Shown: positions 11,191-26,100 of the stretch, one piece after another
Numbering within the stretch: the first letter of the stretch is position 1
Layout: each line of letters opens with the position of its first letter
Program-made: the position numbers and the translations under genes
Notes under the pieces: model-generated
What the model saw: only the letters and a program-made list of their open reading frames with translations
The model's database searches: none
What the model was told of the DNA's origin: nothing
Source: Cheilinus undulatus
Taxonomy: Eukaryota > Chordata > Actinopteri > Labriformes > Labridae
Length of the DNA: 64,000 bases
Assembly (NCBI RefSeq): GCF_018320785.1
Contig: NC_054881.1
Span: 32,063,324-32,127,323, forward strand
Direction of reading: 5' to 3'

Positions 11191-14100
11191 CTGAGGGGGA
11201 GGTCAGAGAAGAAAGGGTGAGCTTTTGTCAAATGAAATCTAGGAATTAAGTCATCTCAAGCAGATAATTAGTTTATTTAATATTCTTTAACCCACCTGTC
11301 ATTTCCATTCCAGCAGCATTCAAACTTGTCAAAGATGCAGTCGTTCTCATAAAGCGAGCAAAGCTTGCTCCTCAAGTACTCATGAACCTGTAATGATTAG
11401 AAACAAGATTGATAAGCCCTTAACACACATCCACAGACAGACAATTATAACAACTACAGGAGTTTAAACCACAGGTTCAACCTTAAACTTTATTCCCTGA
11501 CATGTCCACCATAGCATCTTGCATCTGATCACTCTACTGTACTGAAACTGGTGCAAAACAAGGTGTTTGTGGTGCCCCCTAGTGGCAAATACATGAAACT
11601 ACAAGGAATGATTCAATGAAGGAGAGTCCTCTCTGTTTTTCTTATTTTATTTCAACCTTAAAAAACAACTGCTAAATAAAAATTACAACTAAAATGAAAC
11701 CAACAACACATTAACCACTAAACTGAAATTAAAACTGAGCCTTAATATAAATATACTGTTCAAAAGTTAAGACTCTTGCCAAAGGACAAAACACAAAAGT
11801 CATGATGAAAATTAAGACTGTAAGCATCAATGCATTAGAAGCAATGCCATTATTGTTAATAATCAGAGCACACACTTCTTTAAATCACATATATTGCATG
11901 CATTATTGTCCCTTTCAGCACACAATGGTTTAGCCACAGCAACATCTCCCTGCAGCCACAGTAGGGCTGAACGATTTCAGAAAATAGTCTAATTGCGATT
12001 TTCCCCCCAATATTGCGATTTGATATGCGATTACTTTAAGGTTTCTCATCTTATGTATTATTCAGTAAACATAAGCAATAAATCATTCTATATCATAACT
12101 AATGTAAAAATTAGATAAATTAAACTAGGAATGAAAGATTTGTAAAAGAAATCTAATTGTGATTTTGGCTTATATAGCAAATTTGACATCGGTTGCTATA
12201 CTGAAGGGATGATCATTTTTTATATTTTTCTTATTTTGATTAAGAAAATCATATACACAAACTGGAAAAGTAGGATTTTACTAAACTATTTTGGAAAAAA
12301 AGATAATTGTATACATGCACAAGGTGTGGAGCATGAAATTTCTACTCCAAAAATGCATCAAATTGGTATTTTGACACATTTCAGGGTAAAAAAAATGTTG
12401 CACTTTCTGCGATTTGAAAATTGCAGCAGGCCAAATTGCGATTTAATCTAATTTGCGATTAATTACCCAGCCTTAAGCCACAGTGATGTAAAACAAGTCC
12501 AACAACGCTCCTTAGTGTCTTATTTCATTTTAAAAACTCAAGAGGACAGATCAAAAGCCATGAAATGGCACCTTGTGTTATCAAATGTTTTACGCTTTAC
12601 CTTTCCCATATTTCTTTTTCAATCCATGACATATTTCTATCTCTATAATCTTAAATCTACCAAAAGTTCCTTATCTATTTACTTTTTTCCAAACAAAAGG
12701 AGGACCATATCCAAACAGGAAGTCAGTCATCCTTAATTTAAGGTAGTAGCCCTATGTTAGACTATTCCTGCTGCGCTGCACTATTTAGATTCTGCAGCCA
12801 CACTGTCTATTCTCACCTGATAGGTCTCCACTGGCCTGTTTTCCATGTTCAGATCCCAAATCTTCACAGACAAGTAGTCCCTGGTCATCATGTAGCGTCC
12901 GTTGTGGCTAAACTTTACATCTGAGATTGAGGATATGATCTCAGAGAAGAAAGAGCGATTACTGGGGTCTTCTGGCTCCTCAAACACTGGAAAAAAAACC
13001 AACAAAAATGTATGTTATATAAAAATATTCTATCAGTTGATATGAGAGGTTTTTAATTTCTAAATAACAGCACAAATTTAAAAAGTAATGATTAGAACAT
13101 GTTACTACTTGTTTGGTGCTAAGTAGTAGCGGACTGTTAATTCACATAAACACTACCTTAAGGCAGAAGCATTTTTCTAAAACTAATAGTTTTGTATGTT
13201 AAAAGGCATGGCATGCCTGCACCTAAGTTGCAAAAGTAGCAGTGGAGGTTTAAATTGAACCATGTGAATGTTATAAAACCACAGCATGGTTACTTTAATG
13301 TCTTAGAGAAAATCAAAAGGTGTGGTCCTTGTTCGTTTACAGGGCTGTACAGTGTAACATAATGTCGCAAATGCTACGAGAAAATTGGTCTGTGCTCTCA
13401 CTCCTCATCACACAGGTGCTAAGATAAAGTGAGAGAGGTGTGTGAATGCCAGACGCGCAGATAAGGCTTTAGGTTTGACTTGTTGCCCCAAAAACTTCAC
13501 TCCACTTTGATTTGAGATTTGAATTTCATGCCCAGCCCATTTATTTCTTATTTCTGGTACATTTTAGACTCAAGCGGAATGTTTTTTCCTCTCATCGTGC
13601 GCAATCCTGTGCGTCTGGAGTGCGAGCGGCCAGGCTCCGCGATGAGAGAGTGGCCTGCTGGAGCTCTAACAGATGGCGCAGGCTCTGGGCAGACGCAGTA
13701 CAGGTGTCATTATGTTGAAGAGGAGCACTGCTATAATCGCAAGTTTTATTTTAAGGCATGTAGGCTAGACAATGTTAAAAACATACATCTACTAACTTAC
13801 TTCTCTGTTAGCCTCGCCCTTTCCAATTATGCACTGATGGTTGCAGGGAATTGGCTGTCAGTAAGAGGACAGAGCTCTCACTCTGCGCTAACTTCTCATT
13901 AAAGATTAATGTATAAAACGATGCATTTTTTTCTCCACTAGTATCATAGCTGCTGCTGTTTAGTTAACAAGCCAATACGCGTCTGAATGTAGTATACAGG
14001 TCTGATATGACACGGACGGACAGACAGACAGCAGTGTACGAGGGAGAGATGAAGGAAAAAGACAGAGACAGGAGCACGAAGGAGAAGATCAATACAGCCC

Positions 14101-17100
14101 CACACTGCATAAACTTTCTGTGTATTGTTAGGGTAAAGATGCAATTTGGAGATAGATTTTTTTTATTACTGTTGAATTCAAATAGTACTGATGTTGTGAT
14201 TACACTGTTAGAAAGAAAAGAGCATCTGTTCATTTACATTAGCTCTATAAACATCAGAACCCAGTGTTATGGTACAATATGGACCAAACTCTAACAGTGT
14301 TTAATTAATTTCTACTAATGTTAGGAATGTTTTCCTATTACTCTGAGTATCAGTAAATATATAAGGGGTGTCAAAACTATGGCCTGTGGGCCAACTGTGG
14401 CCCTTGGTCCTTTGAATTGGCCTGCAAGAAATCCATTAAAAAAGACCCACATAAGAACATAAAACTTTTTCTTAGTTTGACTAGGAATACACAATATCAG
14501 GGTTTATACAATATGGGGATATTTACAAGTTAAATTTAGCTGATATCAATACCAATATATAAATGTAGTTTAGACCTAACACTTCAGTCCTTGAAACACA
14601 GTTTAAGGATGAACAAAGAAACATACTTCAGTCTCTAGAACACACTGAAGTTTAAGTTATAAGAAAGAAAACAGAAAAAGACTTCAGTTGTCTGTTGTTC
14701 CTGCCAAAAGTAAAAAAAAAAAATTGATGAATACAAACAAAAGAATTCCAGCAGCAAATAGCAGCACTAACTGAGCTCATTTGCTCGTCTGTCTGATCTC
14801 AAAGTCTGATTTCTAAATCATACTGCTCTAATCATCTTCAAGCACAACACTTCTGTAAAGTTAGTCAGCTTCCTGCAGTTTGCTCTTGTTTTGTGTCTGA
14901 ATGTGAAGACGAACCATCAGCGTCTCCCCTCTCTGTGATTGACTGTTTGCTTTGGTAGACATTAATGAGAGCTGTACTTTAGGCTGTTGTGGTTTTGTTT
15001 TTCAAGTACATTCATTTACTAAGCATATATTTTGGTTACATGTTGGTTTTAGAGCTGTAACAAACATATTATATATTGTGCTACAGGTTTTTGTTCTGTG
15101 CTACAAGACTGTCAACCTCTGTAGCACCAGCACTATGGGCAAAAAAAGTTAACGTACAGCCCTGCTTTAACTGTGACTACGAAGTAATTCTTAAATCCTT
15201 CTATTGACTCAGTGTGATGAGCAAAGCTCTGTCTGTTTACAGCACAGTCTAATAGGTGTTTTTTAGAAATAATGGAACATATGTGACAAAGCTGGCCTCT
15301 TGATGAGGGACACATAATCAGTTGTTTTGTAAAGCATGTGTATTTAACCAACAAGGTGTCAGAAACACAATGCATTTATACATTAAAACATGGCCAAGAT
15401 GAACCGTTGAGCAAATACTTGTGCTCAGACAATAAGATGATTTAAAGGTCTTTGTGTGTGGCATGGTTATCAGAATTAGTTTATTTGCAAAATATAATTT
15501 AGTGGAAATATTGGCCAACAATCTCAAAAGTTAACAGGGAATGGTCTGGAAAACTTAAATTTAACAGTCATATTCCATGCAGTCTTTTGTGTTTGAAAAA
15601 AACAATATAGGTTTTTGCAGCACCTTTGATTCAGAGTAAGGGTACCAGTTTGGGAGCTGAGGTCAGCAGCATGGCTCGCTGGCTGTGGGTCTGTACTTCA
15701 AAGTCATCTTTATTGTCAAATTCAGCCATATGTACCAGACATACAGAGGAATTTGAAAAGATGTTTCTCTCTGGCCCACAGTGCAAAAAAGTACGAACAT
15801 AGATAAAATAAGCATAGAAAATATAAACATAAGTTCAAAGAAACAAAAAAAAGTATAAAAATAAGTTGAAAGAAACATAGAAAAGTATAAACAAAGTTAA
15901 AAGAAACAGAGAACTACTATAAAGTATACAAAATTACAATATATATACAATAAATGTGCATGGTATATACAATAAATGTGCATGATTAGCATGGCACAGT
16001 GAACATATGTGCAATATGTGCAATGTAGTGGTTGCAAAAATGTGTGAGGTTACAACTATCACCAAAGGCTAAGAGCTAAGAGCTTGACCAATATATTGTA
16101 GCTAGCAAGGGGTCTAAACTACATGACGTAAACAGATGGTATAAGAAGAGCTACACTGCTGCACCAAACTGCCTGTCGTGAGATTTTGCTTGCTGCAATG
16201 GAAATCATCATGCAGGAAGATTTTTTAACACATTGTTACCCTGGAAGACCCATAAAATAGGCGGCATCTTACATACAGGAGTGACTTTTAATTTAATTAT
16301 AGGTGACAACCAGGCAGTTAAGCTTAGTAAATCATGTCCAACTACTCACATTTAGAGTGCTTATCACACAGCGCTGAGGCCCTCATGTCGCAGAGACGGA
16401 TGGTTCCTTTGCTGCTGCTGTACACAAACGTGTTACACTGATGAGGATGAAACTCTGCTGCTGTGATCACCTCTGTGAGATCCTCCATGTTGGCTGGTTT
16501 TATGTCAACAATATCTGAAGAGCACAGGGTTAAGGGAAATAAACCCCTCAAAGGGTAAGGACAGAAATCTGCCTAGCCTGTTTGTGATGATAGTGTACAG
16601 TTAATCCCTTTGGCAGAGAAAGGAAGTGCAACTGAGCATTAATGGGGAGTAAAATGAGTTTGAGACAGAATACATGGCCAGGAAAGCAATCACACTTTTC
16701 AGCATATTACTCAACTGGACAAAATAAGACAAAAATGTCAGCTGGACTGACATGACAAAGAATTTCCCGCACTACTTGCATAAAGACATTTTCCCACAAA
16801 CCTTGCTAATGCCTCAGAATTCTGCCACCTTCTCTATAAATCAAAAGTTGTCTTATCTGAAGTTAAATCAGACTGATCAACAGCAGTGTCTAGTCAGGGT
16901 ATTAGCAGAAAATCTGACATCAGATTCAGTACTTTTTAAGACCTTTTTCAAGACCCTCTCAATATAGTTTCATTGGTGGCTCAGTTATATGCGTGTATTC
17001 TACAGATTGTAAAATAAAAATGTGACAACATCGTCAAGAAAATTCAGATAATATTTTTATTGTAGCATGCAAATAAAGCTTGCTTTTAGATGCTAGCAGT

Positions 17101-20100
17101 GCTAACATTAACAGACTATGATGGTATTACACTAGGCAAAAGCTCCACTGAAAAGCTGATTTTTATTTGCAAAATCCTGTTAAATGTTAACCAGAATAAG
17201 CCCCAGCCTTAGCTTCTCCTCCAATTACTAACACTTACATGTACACATCAGTTGACCACACAGTTAACTTGCTAGCTAGGGACAGATCAGAACTTTAAGG
17301 GTACAATGATATCTCCATGGGCCAAAACACAAGCAAGTGTGTCGTAATGATTGATCTGGTGGAGGTCCATTAGAATCTCACTTGTGATTTAAACTAAATG
17401 TAAAAACAAGAGCAGAAAAACTAGCCTACAACCTATTTTGACATATATAACAAATGAAAACAGCTACAAATGCAAGACCTTATGGCCTTGCATTCAAGAC
17501 TTTTTAAAAGCCTCAATTTTTGCTTAATTGAGTTCTCGACTTTAAATACAGACCCTACATACACTCTGCTGTGATCATTAATGTTGTTTGAACACAATCT
17601 CACATGTAAAGGATACTGAAGCTGCGGTCAGTGATCTCCAAGTGCCAGAGGTTGATGCGGAGGTCGTCTGCAGACAGGTAGGTCTCATTGTCACTGTTGA
17701 CTGAGATAGAGTTGATATGGTAGGTGTGAGCATTGGCAAACACCCTCCTCGGACTGGCTTCTACCATGAGGTCCATGGGTATTAAAACTGGCACCTGAGA
17801 ATAAGGAGGAGACAGATGTAAAAATGTAAAACTCAAATCAGAAATGACTTTTGGATCTCTGAAAACCCAGTTTGACACATTTCTTTCACAAAGCTGAATA
17901 GACTTTAATAACTGCAGCCTGTGTTTTTAATGTAGTGTTGTCAATGATACGAGATTCTAACTTTGATACTGATACCTGGTTTAGTATCACGATACTAAAA
18001 CTATACTTGAAACTGAAACAATGCTGATCCAATACTTGATAGCTAATAGATCAGAAATATAATGTGTAAAAGAAAAATGACAGTTTATTAACAAACAAAA
18101 AGTAATACATTCAAAATAAAGTTTTAGTTATTTGATATCAATTCCCTTTTGTAAAATATATTTAGGTGTTCTGTATTTATTTGGATGAGACTTAGACATT
18201 ACAAAGCACATCTTAACTCTCTGAGCCCTCTGCCTTTTTCTAAACCATTGTGGTTCGCCTGGACTTCTTGTCGTAAAGGTTTGTAAACATTAATGCTGTG
18301 GTGCACAGTTAAGCTTTAAACATCTTTTTTTTTTCCAGGACAACCTGGGCTTTAAGAATATGGGTACTGCAGTAATGTCGCTGGAATTTTACAAATATGG
18401 GTACAGACACAAGAAATTGTGTATTACAGTATTACATACAGTTTTATTTTTATTTTATTTAACCTTTATTTAACCAAGCTAGCCCTATTGAGATCAAAGA
18501 TCTCTGTTGCAAGAGATCTTTGACAGTAAACAACAATGACTGTTTTTTTGCACAAACATGTTCCCTCACCTCTTTGGGACAAAAAGAGAATAAAGAATTA
18601 TTCTGTGACTAAAAGTCTGCAAAATATTCACATTTTTACAAAAGAAAAACTCTTGTGCTTTTGGGAATTTGAGCCATTATTCAAAGCAGTTCCTGTCTGG
18701 AGTGACACAGAGGGACACATCCCAGCCTCTCTGTGTCTCTTTCTCTCTATTACGAGTTATCCAGGCTCTCTCCTCCAGTTTCTATGTGTTTGCACACACG
18801 TTGTTCAGCCAAGCATGATGTGGGACGGAACAGCCTGTCATTGGTTGTTGCAGCCCAGTCACAATTGCATTCTGGGATACAAACAGACATTATGGCAGCA
18901 GAATTAGCTGCAGGAACTGTAGAAAAATGGATTATAAAATGGATAAAAGGACTTCAATACTGAAGTTACTGGTGTGGATTTTTTTCTTCAAAGACCCTGG
19001 AAAGTCATCCGGGTTCCAGGTTGGCTAGAAAACCTTCTGTAAGAGCTATGAACGCATGGATAGTGCTATTAAAACAGCACAAGGGAGGGCTTTCAGAAGA
19101 AAAACTATTAAGTGGCTACAATTTATGGTTCAAAAAGAATTTTACTTTGAAAAACTTGTGTCTCTTCTTGTTGTATACAAAAACGTTGGGCTCAGGGGGT
19201 TAAGAGATATTTTCAATGTTCAATTTAATGCATGTCAGGGCAAATTGCTAATCTGTGGATAGTTTTTACTATTTAGATCAAATGTCAGTCCATATAAAAA
19301 TTTCATTTTGATAATATGTAATACATAAGGTCTTAAGTTTTGCAGGTCTGCCCTTCAAAATGCTCATAATATTTAAATAATTAAAACACATCCTTTAAAT
19401 CTATGAGTAGGCCCTTTCCACCACAATGCTTCTCAAGTAACCAAACCATATCTTATTTTCATAGTCATTGAGGGCATTATGATCACTCTGAGCACCAATA
19501 GGCTACCTGAGGAAATGTAGTTTTGTTTTTACAGCCTGTTTAATCTCATGATATAAAGCCACTGTAACATACTGTATGTAACATAAGTAAGCAGCCCTAC
19601 TGTGAACTATCAAGCTAATTAGTGGTTTTAAACGTACACATATATGACACCAACTAATTCAAGGGTCATGTGCTTGTCTTTTTAGAGCTTATATTTCCAG
19701 CGTGCATGCCATGGTGTTTGTGATGCAGGGGTGGGGATACGCCAATGTTTCATTTATCATATAACATAATTTAACAGCCCATCAGCACCCATCTTTTCAT
19801 GTTTTGTGTAGTTTTGTGTTCCTTTGAGAGGTCTGTGTCTTTATCACTAAGGTGCTTGTGAGCTTTTACATGTTTGCTTGCTGCTACAACACCATTTCAT
19901 AGCACTCTCACATATAAGGTTCAATAAGTCTTTTGGTTTACCATCAATGTCAGCAGTTGGTAAAGAAGCTCCGTAACAGCACAAATGAATAAATACACAA
20001 CAATGTCTCTGATTGGCTGATCCCACCTTTACATGTGTAATTTCTCTGTTTTCTCTATTTAAACAAGCTTATCCAACAAAAACAGAAGTTTGCTGCCATT

Positions 20101-23100
20101 CTCAAGCTGGAAAAACAGCAGAAAAAGCTTCTCCAACAAGATCGTGAGAAATTTGTTGCTGAGCTCCAGCTAGAGAGAGCAAAGAACAAGCTTCTCCAGT
20201 AAGAAAAGGACAAGTTTGCTGCTGATCTTACACTGTTAAGAAAAATGATAACTTTCTTCAGGAGAAACGCTAGAACGTTTGAGTTTAGCAAGGCAAGCTC
20301 AGCCAAAGATATGAGAAAGACATTGAGACTGTCCGACACCAAATCTTGAGGGCTGAGCAGCAAGCTTTCTTTAGACCGATATCTGAGGACATCCACATCC
20401 TGAAGGCAAAGCTTTTGGAGGGTTAAGTTTATAGCAACAAAATCAAAGAAGTACAAGCTCAGATCAGACTTCATTTCTCACTCAACCCTGAGTTCTCCAC
20501 TGAGCTCAAGGCTGAGAGAAACACATGGAGGAGCAGGAGACTGAGCCATGCTAGCAGGAGGAAGTTGGTTCCTGATGAAATGCAAGAGCTCCAGAAAGAG
20601 GCTGCTGCCCCAGCAGACGCCAGCTTTCTGCATGCTCCAAAAAGTTTCCACACAAGTTTCAACAAAGAGAGTTGGAAAAGAGGATGAGGCCAAAAGTCCT
20701 CAGTCTGAATCCCTCAGACATCTCCTCAAAAATGCTCTTGTTAGTCCCACATTCACAAAATTGGGGGGAAAAAAAAAAAATTAAAAAGAACAGTTTTGAG
20801 TGTCACTCAAAGTTGTTGAAGTATTTCAGTATAATACAAAAGAATAATTTAAATCACGGAGTTGGTACATAAATGTATCAGAAATTAACTGTTTAAAATA
20901 AATAACAGCAACATCTTTAAGTTATAAACTAAAAAAACATTGCCATGCCAAGACAGGATGTAAACTTGGTTTTTGGCTGCATGTGTTTTGAGCTGTTAGA
21001 AAGGAAATTGTGAAATCTAGAATGAAAAAAAAGTTCTTAACTGAGCTGCCTTTCTTCAAAATTTTGTGCCAACATGCAAGACAGGTTGGAACTATGCAGT
21101 TGGATGGTGCAGAAATCAAACAGGAGCCAAAAGTTTGCTCACAGTAGCCTGAAGTGACAGAAAATGAGGCCACGCTGGTGGCTAACACACCCATGTTTAA
21201 TATGTTTGCATCCAAGTAGATCCAACTAAAATTTATGATTTTCAGATTTGTTCAATACCTGCATCCCTTAAAGGCAAAATTGTTTATATTTTATTCATAA
21301 TATAAATCTATGAATAATAAAGCTCTAATCACATCTATGCAACATCAACAAAGGCACTATTGTCTTATAAAGCTTGTCAAACATCAAGTCTGTGGTGCAC
21401 AGTCAAGCTTTAAACATCTGTTTTTAAGGACAACCTGGGCTTTAAGAATATTTGTGCTGCAGTAATGTTACTAAAATGTTTAAAAAAGTAATGGTGCCTT
21501 AAAATCAAAAGAAAAAACTAAACAGAAATTAAATCTTACAGATTGTTAAGTGTGACAAACAAGTTTTGTACAAGCATGTTCCCAAAAAATGAAAAAAAAA
21601 AAAAAAAAATTCTGACATAAATTCTTCTAAATATTCACATATTAAGGAAAAAAAGACCTTGCATTTCTTTCATTTTGTTGAATTTATGCCATCTCTCAAA
21701 GCAGTTCCTGTCTGCAGAGACACAGAGGGCCACATCATAAGCTCTCTAAACTACCACTAAATGGATTAAAAAAATGGATAAAAGCACGGTCAACATCAGA
21801 ATTAAGTTCCAAGCTTGCTAGAGAAGCATCCATAAGGGCTACTAAGGCATTAGTAGCACCATTAGAATGGGGGCTTACAAAGGAATCAAAAGTAAGTGGC
21901 TGCGATTTATGGTTCATAAGTTGTTTCCCTTTTTGTAGCCTGTGTCTCTTCTTGTTGTTTATGACAATGTCAGTCTAAGAGGGTTAAGATGCTGACAGTC
22001 AAAAAATTTAATTAGTCATGTAGTGACTGAGTTTTGTTGCAATAGAAGCTGGGAATCACAATATGATACATATAATATGCATGGGGTCACGTGATACATT
22101 TTACACAATGCAATTTTCTAAGAAAAACTCAAGTGGAGCCAAGCATACAGTCTGCTACATTACTGAGTCAAGTCTATTTAATTCAGAAATTCCATTCTGA
22201 GGTATTAGAGGAGTTTTTTGCATTGTCAAAAAAATTCAACTTTAATTAGTAATAGTGAAAAATGAATATTGTTTGGAATGGATATGGGTATTCGAGAACT
22301 CACTGTGGCTGTCATTACTCTGGTAATGTTTTATTACTCACAGACACTGCAGATGCTAGTTTAAGCTCCAATATTTCAGCTAATTTAGCGTTACATGTAT
22401 AACTGCACATTTCGGTTTCTAGCTGAATATACCGTATGTTGTAAGAAATGAAATTCTTCAGCCATGGCTCTGGTTTTCCTGGAACAGCCAACCAGACTGC
22501 AGCAACAGGAACTGCTTTCCAACAGCTACAGTAAGTCTGAAGGGAAATAACACTTAAAAGGCAAATGAGAAGTTGGCACCATAAGCAGCGGTTCACACAC
22601 ATTGATTGTGATGATACCAGAGTCCAGAGCAGAGAAGATTAGCCTGCTAATAATGAAAGTGGGGGCTTGACATATCACCAAGTTCAGTTTGTGGAGGGAG
22701 AAGGCTTCAGCGAGTTGATCTGTTTGTCAAGTCAGAGTAAAAGCCACCATCACAGCAATACAACAGCTACACGAGTTAAAACAGGTGTGTGAGAAAAGAG
22801 CAGCAGATCTGAGTGCTTACAATGCATAAATAAAGTGACTGTCACCGCAGACTCCTAACTCCCATCATGTTTTGGTCTGTGGTAGAACGGCAATGACTTG
22901 TAGAGGTTGGACCATCTTGCTCATACAACAGTGCTGCGTTGATGTGTTCTTTATCATTTATGTGATTTAGGCACAACTAATAACTGTTATTATCACATCT
23001 TATTTTATTCGGAGCTGGAATTTGAAGTATTGATTAGCCAGGAAACAGATGTCCGAGGTAGGTCTTTGTACAATACATTTGTTTTTATGTAATTACCCAG

Positions 23101-26100
23101 TTCATAAGGTCATGTGTGTACTGGAGTAATGCAATTACTCTAAATCACATCCTTAATATCAATGTGTTTTAATGTTCTGGTTTTTAATGACCTACTTGCT
23201 CACAATATTGGTGCAGTAAAGTTACTAAACACTTATCATCAAACTATCTAAAATATTCAAAATAATAGCAAAAGGCATGATGAGGAGGTTTGCCCAACAT
23301 TAGGATAGAAATTTTACATAATATTACATCTCAATTATTCATAATAACCCAGTTGAAGTGTTTTTATGTCTGGATCTGCACAGACCCCAGTCACTGTCTG
23401 TTATAGGCCTTTCCACTTTATGTTTCTATGTTTGGAGCATTTCTCTGTGGCAGTTACTTTAGAGCTTCACAGCCAACACACTGCAAGTCGAGACTGAATT
23501 AAACTAATTGGATTATGTAACGGGGACATCAGTGTCTCTCTGTTTGCTTTACTGATCTTTTTTTCACACAGCTGTATGTCTCCACTTTTAGGACTGGAAA
23601 ACGAATATATCTATCAATTTAATAGCATTGGATGATGCCTGCAAATTTCAAGCATTGTTTTACAGAGTTTAAAATACAACGTGACAATACAAAACCCAGG
23701 ACAATAGCAAACACCTTATTCTCAGTACTGAAACATCCTGGTCTGATTAAATAATCCAAAGTTCAGTTTGATTATAAAAACTGACCCGCAGTGATGTGAT
23801 AGTGTTTGGATCTTTGTAGCGTCCATCTTCCTCCTTGAGATTATAGCCCTCTGGTCTCTTGTCTCGTTCACTGATTTTCCACAACTTGATTGTCTTATCT
23901 GTCAAAAACAAAAGTAGAACATGACAATAACATCAGCATCAACTCTTTCCTTCTATACAAACACAGACTGAATGTGTTGGTTTTGAGTCTGGTCAAGAAA
24001 ATTGACACTACAGTGAAAAGCAGTGCTTTAAGATGTGAAATCAGAGACCTCTGTAGACCAAATGTTTATGGCTTTATGCTGGGCTGTGTTGTACAGGTGA
24101 TCTAAAACTAAGGATTTCATGAAGCTACTGTGACAGACAGAAATCCAACAACTGCATTTGCTGAATAATATTTATTATATAGCTATATAGTAACTATTAT
24201 ATAGCTTTCATTTATAAGTTTTTATTTTTTCACACTTATTCAATGTCAATGTCAATGTTAGTCAGAACTTGCTGATAAAAAAAAACTGCGCCGCACACAC
24301 ACTGAAACGACCAACTTACCATTAGTTGACAACAGGAATTGGGCAGCGTTCTTTTGAGGAAGCCAGCGAATCTTGTTGATCTTCTCTTCTATTTCCAAAC
24401 TCTTCAGGTAGTCAAACTCAGGCTCGTGGCTCTGGAAAGTGCTGTAAACATTGTATTCACTCCTGAACTGAGGCTGACTCTTATTCTGTGGAGTGAAACG
24501 AATCAGACACAGACAGAAATAGCAGACATTAGACGGGAAAAAGCCAGCGATGATCTAATTTTGTTCTACATTAGTGATTCCCACAGAATAAGACTGCACC
24601 TTAGCGGTGGAGTTGGCGGGAGAAGAGGGAGGGGATTTAATCTACTCTGTTTACTTTTAATTCTCTTATGTCCATGCTTTATTCTGTAGCTTTACTTTTA
24701 TGTGTTTCTTCTTTTTGACAGTACTCATTAAAACAGTATGTTTATGATGCCAAAATAACATTCTCCCTGTCTTGAAGTGTTTTACTTGATATTCCATTAT
24801 CTAACCAGTAAGGGTTTAAATCACCTGTGCCATAACAATATTAAACAGTATTTTCTGATAACATAAAATCTGTCATGATACGATTTCAATATGATTTGAT
24901 ATCGGAGCCTATGATCAATATCAAATGATTTAACAGAAAAATTTCACACAGTTGCAGAAAAAGTAGATAAGGCAGTTTTATTACTGAAAGATTTCTGAAT
25001 CTAATAAAAAAAAAGCAATCTCTTTTATCAAGAAGAACAAAGACCTGCATTTCACGATCGTAACATTTTTTTATTTTGCAAATGTAATGATTATGTTTAC
25101 ATTAGAAACATAATATGGACATTTGTGTTAAAGAAAAATGCTGATTTATAACAGCAAACATTTCAAGTACAAACATTTTTTTTTCTTGAGTGCTCTGACT
25201 ACTCTAAAGCACCAATATAAACTTTTTCTGCAACCTTTCATAGTCAAGATAGGGTTAGCAAGTCTTTTGGCCTCTGTTTTTCTATTCCAAGTGTTTTTTT
25301 TAACTCATTTGCACAAATATGGATTGAATTGTTATTTCTGCCCTATATTAGCCCTTCATACTTCACATAGAGGCCTATTATTGTAGCATATAGTTCATTT
25401 GGAGTTTTGTAATACATTATTAGATTTTAATGAGATTGAATCTGGGGCATATGATGCTAAAATGATGAATTTACATTCATTTTAATTTACTGCAATTTTT
25501 TAAACGTAGACGTTAGGCAAAGTTTTATCTAAACAGACACTTTCTTGGTATGTGCACCCCCATAACAAGAATGGAAGAGGGGTGTTCAGCTGTACTGATT
25601 GATGCACATTGAGTTTGGTCATATTTTCATTATAAGTCTAATGTGAGATGGCAAACTTCAATCAGTCACTCAAAAGAGGCATGAAGCAGCAGACTTCTCC
25701 TCTCTGTTTATCCACATAGCCTGTATCAGACACCACTCACTCTATTTCAGCATAACGAGTGGTTTATGTCTGTAAACAATCTCATAAGGCAGTTGTATAT
25801 GTACAAAAAACGCAGACATCAATGGCTGTAGTCTCTGTCCAAAATATGTCCACAGAGCAGAGAGACGAGTGAATATTCTCTTTATCTCAGCTGCTTCTAG
25901 CACTAGCTTGTTGAGGATCACAGAGGGGCAGAAACTGTCAAGAGGCATGTGGGAGGAATTTCAAAATAAAAGCCTAGCTTAATGGTGAGGGTGCAGATCA
26001 ATGTTTTGACTTTCTATTGATCTGACTGGATAATTAATCAACCAATTGATGTATTGATGTATGTTACACCCCTACAAATCCGGGGATCTGTATGTGTGAA

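Noticed and set aside
13519..13902. 127-codon plus-strand frame in ppp2r2a intron 7
   Set aside because: No recognisable domain, no splice context, and it lies in an intron of a gene on the other strand.
17603..17616. Exon 6 extended to an ordinary GT donor at ACAT|GTGAG
   Set aside because: Joining there to the exon 7 acceptor shifts the frame into a stop. The GTATCCTTT site restores the conserved protein.
18536..18907. 123-codon frame as a gene
   Set aside because: Lies wholly inside the TTAA-bounded element; the second copy does not keep it open.
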